The notes under the pieces were generated by a model. It was not told where the DNA came from, did no database searches, and saw only the letters and a list, made by a program, of their open reading frames with translations. From Paraburkholderia fynbosensis (GTDB lineage: Bacteria; Pseudomonadota; Gammaproteobacteria; Burkholderiales; Burkholderiaceae), in assembly GCF_902859935.1 (NCBI RefSeq), contig NZ_CADIKI010000006.1, positions 310,001 through 374,000 of the forward strand: 64,000 nucleotides of DNA. The letters are read 5' to 3'. Shown here in pieces: positions 33,894 to 42,741 of this stretch. The position numbers and the translations under genes are program-made. Each line of letters starts with the position of its first letter. The first letter of the stretch is position 1.

Positions 33894-35213
33894 ATGAGCA
33901 CCACCCTCCCGACAGCCACGATGGCCGATCACCAGCTAGCACGCAGCCATGCGCGCAAGGCGGCGCTCGGCAGTTTCGTCGGCGCCGTGGTCGACTGGTA
34001 CGACTTTCTGCTGTATGGCATCGTCGCGGCGCTGGTGTTCAACGCCGAATTCTTCCCAAAAGTCAGCCCGGCGATGGGCACGCTCGCGGCGTTCGCGACC
34101 TTCGGCGTCGGCTTCCTGTTCCGTCCGCTCGGCGGCTTCGTGTTCGGCCACTACGGCGACCGCCTCGGCCGCAAGCGCATGCTGGTCTTCACGGTGATGA
34201 TGATGGGTCTGTCAACCGCGGCAATCGGGCTGCTGCCGGCCTTTTCGACGATCGGCTGGTGGGCGCCTGTGCTGCTCGTGAGCTTGCGCGCGATTCAGGG
34301 CTTCGCGGTCGGCGGCGAATGGGGCGGCGCGGCGTTGATGGCAGTCGAAAGCGCGCCGGAAAAGAAGAAGGCGTTCTACAGCAGCGGCGTGCAGGTCGGC
34401 TATGGCGTGGGCCTCGTGCTGTCGACCGGCCTCGTGGCGCTGATCAGCCGTTCGATGGACAACGCGTCGTTCCTGAGCTGGGGCTGGCGTTTGCCGTTTC
34501 TCTTCAGCGTGGTGCTCGTGCTGATCGCGCTGTGGATCCGCTCGAGCATGGAAGAGTCGAAGGAGTTCGTCGAAAAAGTGCGTGAGCGCGGCGAGCGCCG
34601 CGCTCGGCTGCCGATCGTCGAAGCGCTGCTGCGGCATCCGAAGGCGTTCCTGCTGATCATCGCGCTGCGTCTTGCCGAGCTGTTCACGATGTACATTGTG
34701 ACGGCGTTCGCCCTGAACTACTCGACGGCGAATCTGCACATGCCGCGCGAATTCTTTCTGACGATCGGCCTGTTGGTCGGCGCGGTGAGCTGCGTGACGA
34801 TTCCGTGCTTTGCGTTGCTGGCGGACCGCTTCGGCCGCCGCCGCGTGTACATCATCGGCGCGCTGGTCGGCATGTTCAGCGCGGTGCCGTTCTTCCTCGC
34901 ACTCGACGCGCGCTCGACGGTGTGGATCGTAGTCTTCGCGGTGATGCTCGCGAACATTGCGCACGACATGGTGGTGAGCGTGCAGCAACCGATGTTCACC
35001 GAACTGTTCGGCACCGAGTACCGCTATAGCGGCGCGGGTGTCGGGTATCAGGTGGCGAGCGTGGTCGGCGGCGGCTTCGCGCCGTTCATCGCGGTGGCGC
35101 TGGTCAGCTTCGCTGGCGGCTCGTGGCATCCGGTGGCCGCGTATCTGGCGATCGGCTGCCTGATCTCGGTGCTCGTGGCGGCCAGAATGAAGACGGGGCG
35201 CGGCGTCGCCTGA
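33894..35213 (+). CDS. MHS-family metabolite:H+ symporter (MFS)
   Basis: A 439-residue 12-helix symporter of the metabolite:H+ symport (ShiA/ProP/KgtP) branch. The N-terminal AALGSFVGAVVDWYDFLLYG is diagnostic (E/D-W-Y/F-D), followed by RPLGGFVFGHYGDRLGRKRML, the MFS loop 2-3 motif, and RAIQGFAVGGEWGGAALMAVE. The start has AAGGAGA 8 bp upstream. It is divergent from the small gene/gntR unit and separated by ~380 bp that include operator 3, so the GntR protein may also affect it. The substrate is probably a small organic acid. A strong terminator follows. Confidence 0.92.
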   Translation: MSTTLPTATMADHQLARSHARKAALGSFVGAVVDWYDFLLYGIVAALVFNAEFFPKVSPAMGTLAAFATFGVGFLFRPLGGFVFGHYGDRLGRKRMLVFTVMMMGLSTAAIGLLPAFSTIGWWAPVLLVSLRAIQGFAVGGEWGGAALMAVESAPEKKKAFYSSGVQVGYGVGLVLSTGLVALISRSMDNASFLSWGWRLPFLFSVVLVLIALWIRSSMEESKEFVEKVRERGERRARLPIVEALLRHPKAFLLIIALRLAELFTMYIVTAFALNYSTANLHMPREFFLTIGLLVGAVSCVTIPCFALLADRFGRRRVYIIGALVGMFSAVPFFLALDARSTVWIVVFAVMLANIAHDMVVSVQQPMFTELFGTEYRYSGAGVGYQVASVVGGGFAPFIAVALVSFAGGSWHPVAAYLAIGCLISVLVAARMKTGRGVA

Positions 35214-35241
35214 TACCCGGCAATCCGTAATCGCCCGGAAC

Positions 35242-35287
35242 AACGGGCCGGCGTGGCGCAGCTGCCACCGCCGGCCCGTTTGCTTTC
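35242..35287 (+). terminator. Intrinsic terminator after the MHS symporter gene
   Basis: A perfect 12-bp stem (AACGGGCCGGCG and complement) with a 15-nt loop, then TTGCTTT. It separates the MHS gene from the second OFA transporter. Confidence 0.75.
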
Positions 35288-35565
35288 GCGCCCTCGGCCG
35301 CCGTTGCGCGGAACCCTGCCGTGCATCGACAGATTGCCGTCGCATTTCACCAGGATAATGCCTTATGTCTTGGCGCCTCATATTGCAAAGGCCAACGTCG
35401 CGTCCTATCGTTCGGCAAAGCAAAATTCCTCATGAATTTGGCCGAGTCACATGAAAATAAATTGCATATATCGATGACGCGAGAGTCCGCAACCTTTACA
35501 CTGCGCCGCCTCAAGCATTGTGTATGAAACGCCGATAACAAAGCTTTCCTCACCGGAGACCGACG

Positions 35566-36969
35566 ATGAGCAGCATTACCGAGCCAGGCGGCCAGCCAAG
35601 CTCCGCCCCATTCTTTTCGAAACAGGCCACCATCGCGAAGCCGGGTTTTTCGCGCTGGATGGTTCCGCCCGCCGCCCTTGCCGTGCATCTGTGTATCGGC
35701 CAGGCGTATGCGTTCTCCGTGTTCAACGGCCCGCTGACCAAAGTCATCGGCATTACGCAATCGGCCGCCGATGACTGGTCGCTGACCGCGCTCGGCTGGA
35801 TCTTTTCGCTGGCGATCGTGTTCCTCGGCTTGTCGGCGGCCTTTGCCGGCAAATGGCTCGAACACGTCGGCCCCCGCCGCACGATGTTTACCGCCGCCTG
35901 CTGCTTCGGCGGTGGCTTCCTCGTCTCCGCACTCGGCGTGTACCTGCATCAGATCGCGCTGTTGTATCTCGGCTATGGCGTGATCGGCGGAATCGGGCTC
36001 GGGCTCGGTTATGTGTCGCCGGTATCGACGCTGATCCGCTGGTTCCCGGACCGCCGCGGCATGGCGACCGGCATGGCGATCATGGGCTTCGGCGGCGGCG
36101 CGATGATCGCTGCGCCGCTGTCGGTGGCGTTGATGAACCACTTCCGCAGCGCGACCAGCGTCGGCGTGGCCGAGACCTTCGTCGTGCTCGGCATCGCGTA
36201 CTTCATCTCTATGTCGATCGGCGCACTCGCGATCCGCGTGCCGGCCCCCGACTGGAAACCGGCCGGCTGGACGCCGCCCGCGACGAGTCAGAACAAGATG
36301 ATTTCGCGTAACCACGTGCACATCGACCAGGCATTGAAGACGCCGCAGTTCTATCTGATCTGGCTGGTGCTGTTCCTCAACGTGACGGCGGGCATCGGCA
36401 TTCTCGGTCAGGCCTCGGTGATGATCCAGGAAAGCTTCAAGAACACGGTGACGGCCGCTGCGGCAGCCGGCTTCGTCGGCCTTTTGTCGCTGTTCAACAT
36501 GGGCGGCCGTTTCGTGTGGGCCTCGGCATCGGACTGGATCGGCCGCAAGAACACCTACTTCATCTTCTTCGCGCTCGGCGCGGTGCTGTACTACCTCGTG
36601 CCGGGTTTCGCGGCTTCCGGCCAGATCGCGCTGTTCGTGCTCGCCTACTGCGTGATCCTGTCGATGTATGGCGGCGGTTTCGCGACGGTGCCCGCGTACC
36701 TCGCGGACATGTTCGGCACGGCCTTCGTCGGCGGCATTCACGGCCGTCTGCTGACGGCGTGGGCCGCCGCGGGCATCGCCGGTCCGGTGCTCGTGAACTA
36801 CATCCGCGCGTATGAAGTCGCGAATGGCGTCGCGAAAGCCGATGCCTACACGATGACCATTCATATCATGGTCGTGCTGCTGGTGATCGGCTTTGTCTGC
36901 AACCTGCTGGTCAAGCGTGTGGACGACAAGCACCACATGACCGACGCACAACTCGCCAAGGGCGCTTAA
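35566..36969 (+). CDS. OFA-family MFS transporter (OFA2), Lys-lacking variant with small subunit
   Basis: A 467-residue MFS protein of the oxalate/formate antiporter family with an N-terminal extension of ~30 residues. It has AVHLCIGQAYAFSVFNGPL early and GLGYVSPVSTLIRWFPDRRG, the OFA family signature. The Arg of the OxlT substrate site is kept (NMGGRFVWASASDW), but at the position of OxlT Lys355 it has W399 (LLTAWAAAG) instead of Lys. It is followed after 10 bp by a 44-residue helix protein, an arrangement typical of this OFA branch. A substrate other than oxalate, such as a monocarboxylate, is likely. Ribosome binding site GGAGA before ATG. Confidence 0.87.
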   Translation: MSSITEPGGQPSSAPFFSKQATIAKPGFSRWMVPPAALAVHLCIGQAYAFSVFNGPLTKVIGITQSAADDWSLTALGWIFSLAIVFLGLSAAFAGKWLEHVGPRRTMFTAACCFGGGFLVSALGVYLHQIALLYLGYGVIGGIGLGLGYVSPVSTLIRWFPDRRGMATGMAIMGFGGGAMIAAPLSVALMNHFRSATSVGVAETFVVLGIAYFISMSIGALAIRVPAPDWKPAGWTPPATSQNKMISRNHVHIDQALKTPQFYLIWLVLFLNVTAGIGILGQASVMIQESFKNTVTAAAAAGFVGLLSLFNMGGRFVWASASDWIGRKNTYFIFFALGAVLYYLVPGFAASGQIALFVLAYCVILSMYGGGFATVPAYLADMFGTAFVGGIHGRLLTAWAAAGIAGPVLVNYIRAYEVANGVAKADAYTMTIHIMVVLLVIGFVCNLLVKRVDDKHHMTDAQLAKGA

Positions 36970-36979
36970 GGAGATCCGC

Positions 36980-37114
36980 ATGTCGACCGCTCACACTCAA
37001 ACCGTACCTCAGACCAGCAAGGCGAAGCTCGCCATCTTCTGGCTGTACGTGACGCTGCCGCTGGCATGGGGCGTGGTCAATACGATCTCGCAGGCGATGA
37101 AGCTGTTCAAGTAG
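36980..37114 (+). CDS. MFS transporter small subunit (44 aa)
   Basis: ATG 36980 to TAG 37112-37114. AAGGAGAT at 36967-36974 is an ideal ribosome binding site, and the gene starts 10 bp after the OFA2 stop. The protein has a polar N-terminus (14 residues), a single membrane helix (LAIFWLYVTLPLAWGVVNTI) and a short amphipathic end (SQAMKLFK). Proteins of this size and pattern commonly follow one branch of OFA transporters and are taken to be an accessory subunit. Too short for routine gene finders; confidence comes from position, ribosome binding site and helix. Confidence 0.85.
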   Translation: MSTAHTQTVPQTSKAKLAIFWLYVTLPLAWGVVNTISQAMKLFK

Positions 37115-37164
37115 CACCCTGGCGGCACCCCGGCCGCTCAGGCGGCGGGGTGTCGGCGAAGCGC

Positions 37165-37206
37165 GTGAATGGGCGCATCGCGGCGTCCCGCCATGCGCCC
37201 ATTCAC
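37165..37206. terminator. Large perfect hairpin between convergent genes
   Basis: GTGAATGGGCGCAT pairs with ATGCGCCCATTCAC over 14 bp with a 14-nt loop. It sits between the OFA2 unit and the convergent autotransporter gene. There is no T-run, so it may slow rather than end transcription, or protect mRNA ends. A shorter GC hairpin (CACCCCG...CGGGGTG) lies just before it at ~37126-37150. Confidence 0.55.
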
Positions 37207-37256
37207 GTCGCTGCGTATCGACACGCGCCGGCGAGGCGCGTCGCAAGTCCTTCCCC

Positions 37257-40200
37257 TTACCACTGGTACGATGCGCCGGCGCCGACTGTCGTCGTAGCGG
37301 AACTGACGCCCGCGCCGACTTTCACCTTCAGATTCGACGTGACGCGCGCGGACAAGGCCACCGCCACCGCCTGATATCCCTTGTAGCCAGCCGTCGCGAC
37401 ACCCAGCGCGAGGTTCTTCGTTGCATCGACCTCCGGAACCATGGACAGCGCGATAGCCGACGCGGTGCCTGAATACGCATTGCGCGCGACCTCGTTCATG
37501 CCGCCCTGGAACTGCTGCATGTTCACGGCGTCGGCAGGCGCCTGGCCCGCCGCGACGTTGGTGATGCGGCGCTCGTTGCCGGCCGAGCCCACCGACACCG
37601 TGCCCGTCTGATCGGCCACCGAGCCCTCGCCGATCGCCACCGAGTTCGGCGCCGATGCCTTCGCGCCGCCGCCGATCGCGACTGACCCATTGCCGATCGC
37701 CTGCGCCGCATTGCCGGAACTGTTGACGGATACGTACGTGTCGCCAGTCGTCTGAATATTGTTGATGACCTGATTGAGGCTGCCGAGTTGCTGGTTCGTA
37801 CTCCAGAGTTGCGCGCCAGTCACGGCGTCGCTACTGGTGGCCGATAGTTCGCCATCCTTCAGATTGGTCAACTGCACCTTCGGCGCATTGGCAGCCGTGC
37901 CGCCGAGCGTGAGCTTGTCGTGGGCCGAGCTGTCGTATTGAACCGCATTCGCGACCGCACCGTTGAGGTTGACGAGGGTGCTCTGCAAACCGGCGATATC
38001 CGTGCTGTTCTGCGTCACGCGGCCATCGAGATTGGTCAGCGCGCTGCCGACATTGTTCACGACCGTACCGCCCACCTTATATGACGGCGCGGTCATCGTG
38101 CCGTCCGGATTGACCGTCGCCCCGCCGCCGAGCGCCACCGCCGTGCTCGCCGCCTGCGAATACAGTTGAGCACCGTTGAGCGCATCGGTGCTCGACGGAC
38201 CGACCGCACCCGCCGCCACACCGGTGACGACCCGGTTGCCCGCCGTGCCGGCCATGTTGATCAGCGAACCATCGGTCGCCGCGCCGACGTTGATCACGCG
38301 GGTCGCCGCATCTTGCGTAACCATGCCGATGCCGCCCGTCGCCATGTTCTGCTGCAACGTGGCGAGTCCGCTGTCGAGCGAGCCGAGCGCATCGCCGACG
38401 TTGGCCTGTGTGCCGCCCTGCACGTGATACGTGGGGCCGCTCACCGATCCGTCCGCGTTGATCTGCGCGCCGCCGCCCAACGCGGCCACCATCGGTCTGA
38501 CCTGGCCGAGATTGACCGCCGACGAATCCGCCGTGCCCGCCGCAATGCCGGTCAGTTCTCGCGCGCCGGCCGTGCCGGTGAAATCGACGCGGGCGCCGTC
38601 CGTGTCTTTGGCCACGCTGAGGTCGCGCGACGCCTGATCCTGCTGGATGAGACCGATCTCGCCGTTCGTGATCTGGTTCGTGATGTTGCTCACGTCCCCT
38701 TCGATCGTCGTGGTGCGCTGGTCGAGGTTCGTGATGCTGCCGGTGTTCTGCGCGACGGCTTCATTCGTGCTGAACAGCTGCCCGCCGTTGACGGCGTCCG
38801 AGCTATCGGCGGCGAGACTGGCCGCGCGCACGTTGGTGAGCTGGACCGGCACGGGCGGGTTGCCCAGCGTGACCTTGTCATGCGCCGCCGAGTCGTACTG
38901 GAGCGCATCGGCGCCCGCGCCCACACTTGTCGCGACGGCTGCCGCGAGCGCCGCGCCGACGTCGCCATACGTGGTTCCACCGATGCTGTAGACCGGCTTC
39001 TGGATCGTGCCGTCCGGATTGACCGTTGCGCCGCCTCCGAGCGACTCGACGACCGGACCGAGTTGCCCTAGATTGACCGCGGAGCCCGCCGTCGTCCCCG
39101 CTGCGACGCCGAGCAGCTCGCGCGGGCCGCTCTGGCCCGTGAAGTCGACATGCACGCCTTCCGTGTCCTTCGCGACGCTCAGATCGCGCGAGACCGGATC
39201 CTGCCGGAGCAGGCCCAAGGTCCCGTCGGCGATATTGCTGACGTTGTTGGTGATGTTGGTAATAGCCGTCGAATTTTGCGTGACCGCCTGATCGACGCCA
39301 TACAACTGCGCGCCGGTCACGGCATCGGAACTGTCGGCGCTGAGCGTGCCGTCCGCGATATGGGTGAGCTTGACGGCCGTGTCCCGATTGCCGAGCGTCG
39401 CGATGTCGTGCGCCGCCGTGTCGTAGCGCAAGGCATCGGCGCTCGCGCTCACGCCGTCCGACGCGGCCGCAGCCAGTGCCGCGCCAACGTCATGATAAGT
39501 CGCACCGCCCACCGTGTAGGACGGCGCGAGCACCGCGCCGTTCGAGTCGATCGACGCGCCGCCGCCGAGCGCCGCAGCCACGCCGGCGAGCTGGCCGACG
39601 TTGACCGCGTCGGTGGCCTGGGTGCCGGCCGCGAGATAGCCGATCTGCCGGTTCAGCGTACCGTTGCCCACCGAGACCACGTTTGCGCGATCCGCCATCG
39701 AGCCCGCGCCCAACGCCACCGCATCCGCCGCGGTGGCCGTCGCACCGGAGCCCATGGCCAGCCCGTTCGTCGCCGTCTGCCGGACGAACGAGTTATAGCC
39801 GATCGCCACCGCGCCGACCGACGTCGCGCTCGCGAGCCCGCCGATCGACGCGCTGTTGAGCCCGCTCGAACGGGCGTTGTAGCCGAGCGCGATGGAGTTG
39901 TCCGACAGTGCGCCGACCGTCGCTCCCGCGCCGACGACCGTCGAATTCACCGACAGCGCGCCCGCCGAGGAGCCGACCGCGGTCGAGCCGTCGCTCCCGG
40001 CCGCCGAGCCCCCGCCGACGGCCAGCGCATTGATGCCGGTTGCCGCGGCCACGGGGCCGATCGCCATCGCGTTCAGCGCGTTCGATGCGCTGGTGCTGCT
40101 CCCCTGAACGACATTGGGGCTCACGGAGATGTAATCGGTCACCGGCGTGGGGGTCGCCGCCGCCAGCATCATGATCGGCTGACTTGCTGCGCTGCCGCCC

Positions 40201-40535
40201 ACGTCCGCCGGCGTGCCGGCGAACACGCTGGCGTTGTTGATCGCGGCAGCGGTTTCCGCGGACATCGCCGCGTCAGTGGCAGCCGGGCTGGCCGGGCTTG
40301 CCACTTGCGTCGTCGACGCCTGCGCGAGGTTGATGCAACCCTGCGTCTGCGGCGTGCAATCGTCGGCGCGGGCCGCCTGCGACAACGTCAGCGCGCCCAA
40401 AAGACCAGCACAGGCGGCCGTCAGCGCCCGGCACACCGAGACGCCGGACGCGCCTCGCCGCCTGGCGACCTCGGAGGCGGCGACATAGGTGCGGGTGGTT
40501 CTGTTCCATACGATTTGATATGTCTTGTTCAACAT
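37257..40535 (-). CDS. Trimeric autotransporter adhesin (YadA/BpaA-like)
   Basis: A 1092-residue type Vc secreted adhesin. MLNKTYQIVWN is an ESPR-type extended signal, with a hydrophobic core (~44-56) and cleavage near SQAARA. Residues ~140-300 are YadA-like head repeats (Hep/Hag-type NSIALGYNARSSG, NSFVRQTATNGLAMGSGA). From ~320 there are four related blocks (~150-190 residues each), each with a GGGA...G...P.Y.VGG segment, a SADSSDAVxGxQLY neck, and coiled-coil stretches (NSTAITNITNNVSNI). The C-terminal ~75 residues (from NEVARNAYSGTASAIALSM) form the YadA anchor ending in GAGASYQW, whose final aromatic residue is expected for outer-membrane insertion. Probably surface adhesion or biofilm. 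ATG 40535 follows GGGAG. Confidence 0.95.
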   Translation of the reverse strand: MLNKTYQIVWNRTTRTYVAASEVARRRGASGVSVCRALTAACAGLLGALTLSQAARADDCTPQTQGCINLAQASTTQVASPASPAATDAAMSAETAAAINNASVFAGTPADVGGSAASQPIMMLAAATPTPVTDYISVSPNVVQGSSTSASNALNAMAIGPVAAATGINALAVGGGSAAGSDGSTAVGSSAGALSVNSTVVGAGATVGALSDNSIALGYNARSSGLNSASIGGLASATSVGAVAIGYNSFVRQTATNGLAMGSGATATAADAVALGAGSMADRANVVSVGNGTLNRQIGYLAAGTQATDAVNVGQLAGVAAALGGGASIDSNGAVLAPSYTVGGATYHDVGAALAAAASDGVSASADALRYDTAAHDIATLGNRDTAVKLTHIADGTLSADSSDAVTGAQLYGVDQAVTQNSTAITNITNNVSNIADGTLGLLRQDPVSRDLSVAKDTEGVHVDFTGQSGPRELLGVAAGTTAGSAVNLGQLGPVVESLGGGATVNPDGTIQKPVYSIGGTTYGDVGAALAAAVATSVGAGADALQYDSAAHDKVTLGNPPVPVQLTNVRAASLAADSSDAVNGGQLFSTNEAVAQNTGSITNLDQRTTTIEGDVSNITNQITNGEIGLIQQDQASRDLSVAKDTDGARVDFTGTAGARELTGIAAGTADSSAVNLGQVRPMVAALGGGAQINADGSVSGPTYHVQGGTQANVGDALGSLDSGLATLQQNMATGGIGMVTQDAATRVINVGAATDGSLINMAGTAGNRVVTGVAAGAVGPSSTDALNGAQLYSQAASTAVALGGGATVNPDGTMTAPSYKVGGTVVNNVGSALTNLDGRVTQNSTDIAGLQSTLVNLNGAVANAVQYDSSAHDKLTLGGTAANAPKVQLTNLKDGELSATSSDAVTGAQLWSTNQQLGSLNQVINNIQTTGDTYVSVNSSGNAAQAIGNGSVAIGGGAKASAPNSVAIGEGSVADQTGTVSVGSAGNERRITNVAAGQAPADAVNMQQFQGGMNEVARNAYSGTASAIALSMVPEVDATKNLALGVATAGYKGYQAVAVALSARVTSNLKVKVGAGVSSATTTVGAGASYQW

Positions 40536-40544
40536 GGCTCCCAA

Positions 40545-40901
40545 TCTTTTTATCGAGACTCACTCGCCAAGATTTTTCCTACGCCATCCTAAGCAATGAG
40601 TCTGAACACGCCATGACTCAGGAATGCAGCGCGCTTCCACTTGGCCGGCAAAAGCGAAGTGGTCAGTGTCTTCGACAGAATCGGATTGGGAAATACGACT
40701 ACTCTTAAAAGAGAACTTTTTAGCTCAATTAAGAAAAACGGCATAGCGGTACTAAGATGAAAGCTGCCACATTTCTTAATTTGAGCTTTGTGTTCTTAGG
40801 TCGCTTTAGGACGCGCTCTGAATTCGTCTCAGAGTAAAAAGATGGACCTAGGTCATCGGACCCGGCACAGGGCAACGGAAGGAAAAGCGCCAGCGACCGC
40901 T
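40545..40901. promoter_or_regulatory. A/T-rich promoter region of the autotransporter with an inverted repeat
   Basis: 357 bp between the autotransporter start and the histidine kinase stop. It is much more A/T-rich than its surroundings (40695-40800). AGCTCAATTAAGAAA at 40722-40736 and its near-complement TTTCTTAATTTGAGCT at 40772-40787 form an inverted repeat of ~15 bp with a 35-nt spacer. It could be a hairpin in the kinase mRNA end or a regulator site for the adhesin. Confidence 0.55.
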
Positions 40902-42122
40902 TCAGGCACCCGGCGCCTGCAAGCGCATCGGAAAGGTGATCTCGAAAATGGTCCCCTCGCCTTCCCGGGAATCGAAACGAATGTCGCCCTCGAGCACCCG
41001 GCACAATTCCTTGACGATCGCGAGACCCAGGCCGACGCCCGGAATGTCGTCGTCGGTGGCGCGCTCGAATTCCTTGAACACGCGCTCCCGATCGGACGCG
41101 CCGATTCCCACGCCGGTATCCGACACACGCAGACGCCAGTGCTCGCCCTGCGTGGCGATCATCGTCAATTCGATCTGACCGGCCTTCGTGTATTTCGCCG
41201 CGTTGGTCAGCAGGTTGAGCGCGATCTGCTTGAGCTTCAGCCGGTTGGACACGACCTCGTCCAGCGCGCCGTCGAACGCGCTCTGAAGGCGCAGCCCTTT
41301 CGCTTCGATCACGGGCGCGCACGCGCTCACCAGTTCGTCGAACAGCTCGCGCAGCGCGAAATGCTCCAGCACCAGCGGACTGCTGTCGCCGAGGACAACC
41401 GAGTATTCGACCAGTTCATCCACGAGCGCTTTCATGTCGGCGGCCTGGCGGTTCGCCAGCGCAAGCGCGGTGTCGATCCTCGCTGGCGCGCGGCTGATCA
41501 GTTGCAGCGCCATCGAAAACACATTGAGGAAGTTGCGCAGATCGTGCACGACGCTGCGCGTGATCTGCATGCGCGACTCATGCAGATCGCCGACCAGCCG
41601 CTGCTTGAGCGTCAGTTCGTGATTCGCGCGTTCGAGCCGGCCGGTGTAGTCGTCGATCGTCCGGTCGCGCTCGCTGACGACTTCGCGGATCGACGTCAGC
41701 GTGACAAAGCTGACGGCCTCGTCGATGAAATGCCGCGCGCGCTCCTCGTGACGCCGCGTGAAAGACGGCCGCGCTTCGCTGAATTCGACGATCGCGCCCG
41801 CCAGCATCTGCCGGAACAGATCGAGCTCGCGCACCAGTTCGTCGATCCGGTAGCCCTGCGTCCAGCGCGTTTTGCCGTGCAGGCGTGCGTCGCGCTCGAT
41901 TGCATCCTCCACGTGGTCGAGGTTCTGGTTCTCCAGCACGCTGCAGATTTCGTCGAGGATGTTGGGGATGTGATCGGCCAGTTGTTCGTAGGTCAGCCGG
42001 TCGGATTCGGTCAGTTCGGCATCGCGAAAGACGGCCTTCATCCAGCGTTCGGTCAGATCGACCTGTTGCGAGCGCAACTGGGCGGCGAAGGCAGTCAACG
42101 GGGGTACGTGCGAGTCTGTCAT
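40902..42122 (-). CDS. Soluble sensor histidine kinase with RsbRD-like N-terminal domain
   Basis: A 406-residue kinase with no membrane segment. Residues ~15-165 are an all-helical RsbRD_N/RsbU_N-type sensor (LTERWMKAVFRDAELTESDR, LVRELDLFRQMLAGAI). The dimerisation/phosphorylation helix has H193 in SVVHDLRNFLNVF, where the motif HDLRN replaces the usual HELRTP. The ATPase domain shows NLLTNAAKYTKAG (N box), DTGVGI (G1) and GVGLGLAIVKEL (G2). No response regulator gene lies nearby, so the partner is elsewhere. RsbRD-type domains sense stress or general metabolic state; the signal is unknown. Confidence 0.92.
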   Translation of the reverse strand: MTDSHVPPLTAFAAQLRSQQVDLTERWMKAVFRDAELTESDRLTYEQLADHIPNILDEICSVLENQNLDHVEDAIERDARLHGKTRWTQGYRIDELVRELDLFRQMLAGAIVEFSEARPSFTRRHEERARHFIDEAVSFVTLTSIREVVSERDRTIDDYTGRLERANHELTLKQRLVGDLHESRMQITRSVVHDLRNFLNVFSMALQLISRAPARIDTALALANRQAADMKALVDELVEYSVVLGDSSPLVLEHFALRELFDELVSACAPVIEAKGLRLQSAFDGALDEVVSNRLKLKQIALNLLTNAAKYTKAGQIELTMIATQGEHWRLRVSDTGVGIGASDRERVFKEFERATDDDIPGVGLGLAIVKELCRVLEGDIRFDSREGEGTIFEITFPMRLQAPGA

Positions 42123-42315
42123 CTAGGAGACCTGGTGCCGCAGCGCGGCGAAAAATAGGTGTGCCGCTCCCTGCGCAACGCGACCACAGTGGCTGCAAAC
42201 CGCGCTCGCGAGGCAGATCGTGAGCGCTCGGCCGGCCGCTCCCGCGCCTCCAGTATGCGCGATCTGGCGGACGAAAATTAACCAGGGTTCAAGATGGACG
42301 GGCCGCGCGCCCGTT

Positions 42316-42741
42316 TCAGATCTTCTCGAACAGCACTTCCTGCGCCCCTTCCCACAGCACCTTGGTGCCGAGTTCGCGCAGCTTGTCGCGGCCTTCGACG
42401 ATAGTCAGGAAGTGATTGCCCGCCAGCTGCCCCAGCTTGCTCGCGAAGCAACACGAACCGTACGCGAGGATGATCTCGGTCTCGCTGTAGCCGCCCGGGT
42501 AGAACAGGATGTCGCCGACCGACGGGTGGCTCGTGTGGTTCTCGAAGCCCACCGCCACGCTGTCGTTCTCCAGCTTGAAATCGCCGAGCGGAACCCAACA
42601 GCCTTCGCCGCTCCAGCGCACGTGAATGATCTTCTGGCGATACGGCAGCAGCTTGAGGAACGCGGCCACCGTGTGCGGCGCATCAGGATGGGTTTCGGCG
42701 ATGAACTCATGGCCGCAGGAGGTGATTCGGAGTCGGGTCAT
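42316..42741 (-). CDS. DUF3830 family protein (141 aa)
   Basis: A 141-residue protein of the DUF3830 (cyclophilin-like fold) family: MTRLRITSCGHEFIAETHP, LLPYRQKIIHVRWSGEGCW, FYPGGYSETEIILAYGSCCF, LAGNHFLTIVEGRD. Four cysteines are present, and a conserved His/Gly pattern suggests a small-molecule site. ATG 42741 gives the family start; the open frame extends further but with no homology. Family members often neighbour amidase, hydantoinase or isochorismatase genes, and a broken amidase gene does lie 2.8 kb away, but nothing adjacent points to a pathway. Function unknown. Confidence 0.82.
   Translation of the reverse strand: MTRLRITSCGHEFIAETHPDAPHTVAAFLKLLPYRQKIIHVRWSGEGCWVPLGDFKLENDSVAVGFENHTSHPSVGDILFYPGGYSETEIILAYGSCCFASKLGQLAGNHFLTIVEGRDKLRELGTKVLWEGAQEVLFEKI

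Noticed and set aside
34212..35423. Long open frame (403 codons) antisense to the MHS symporter gene
   Set aside because: It is rich in Arg, His and Asp as expected from the reverse complement of a GC-rich membrane protein gene; no domain, no ribosome binding site.
35347..36981. Antisense open frame (544 codons) across OFA2
   Set aside because: Same cause: high-GC shadow with biased composition; the plus-strand OFA2 is fully supported.
39150..40592. Long antisense frame (480 codons) across the autotransporter
   Set aside because: Arg/Ala/Gly/His-rich and without motifs; it mirrors the repeat gene on the other strand.
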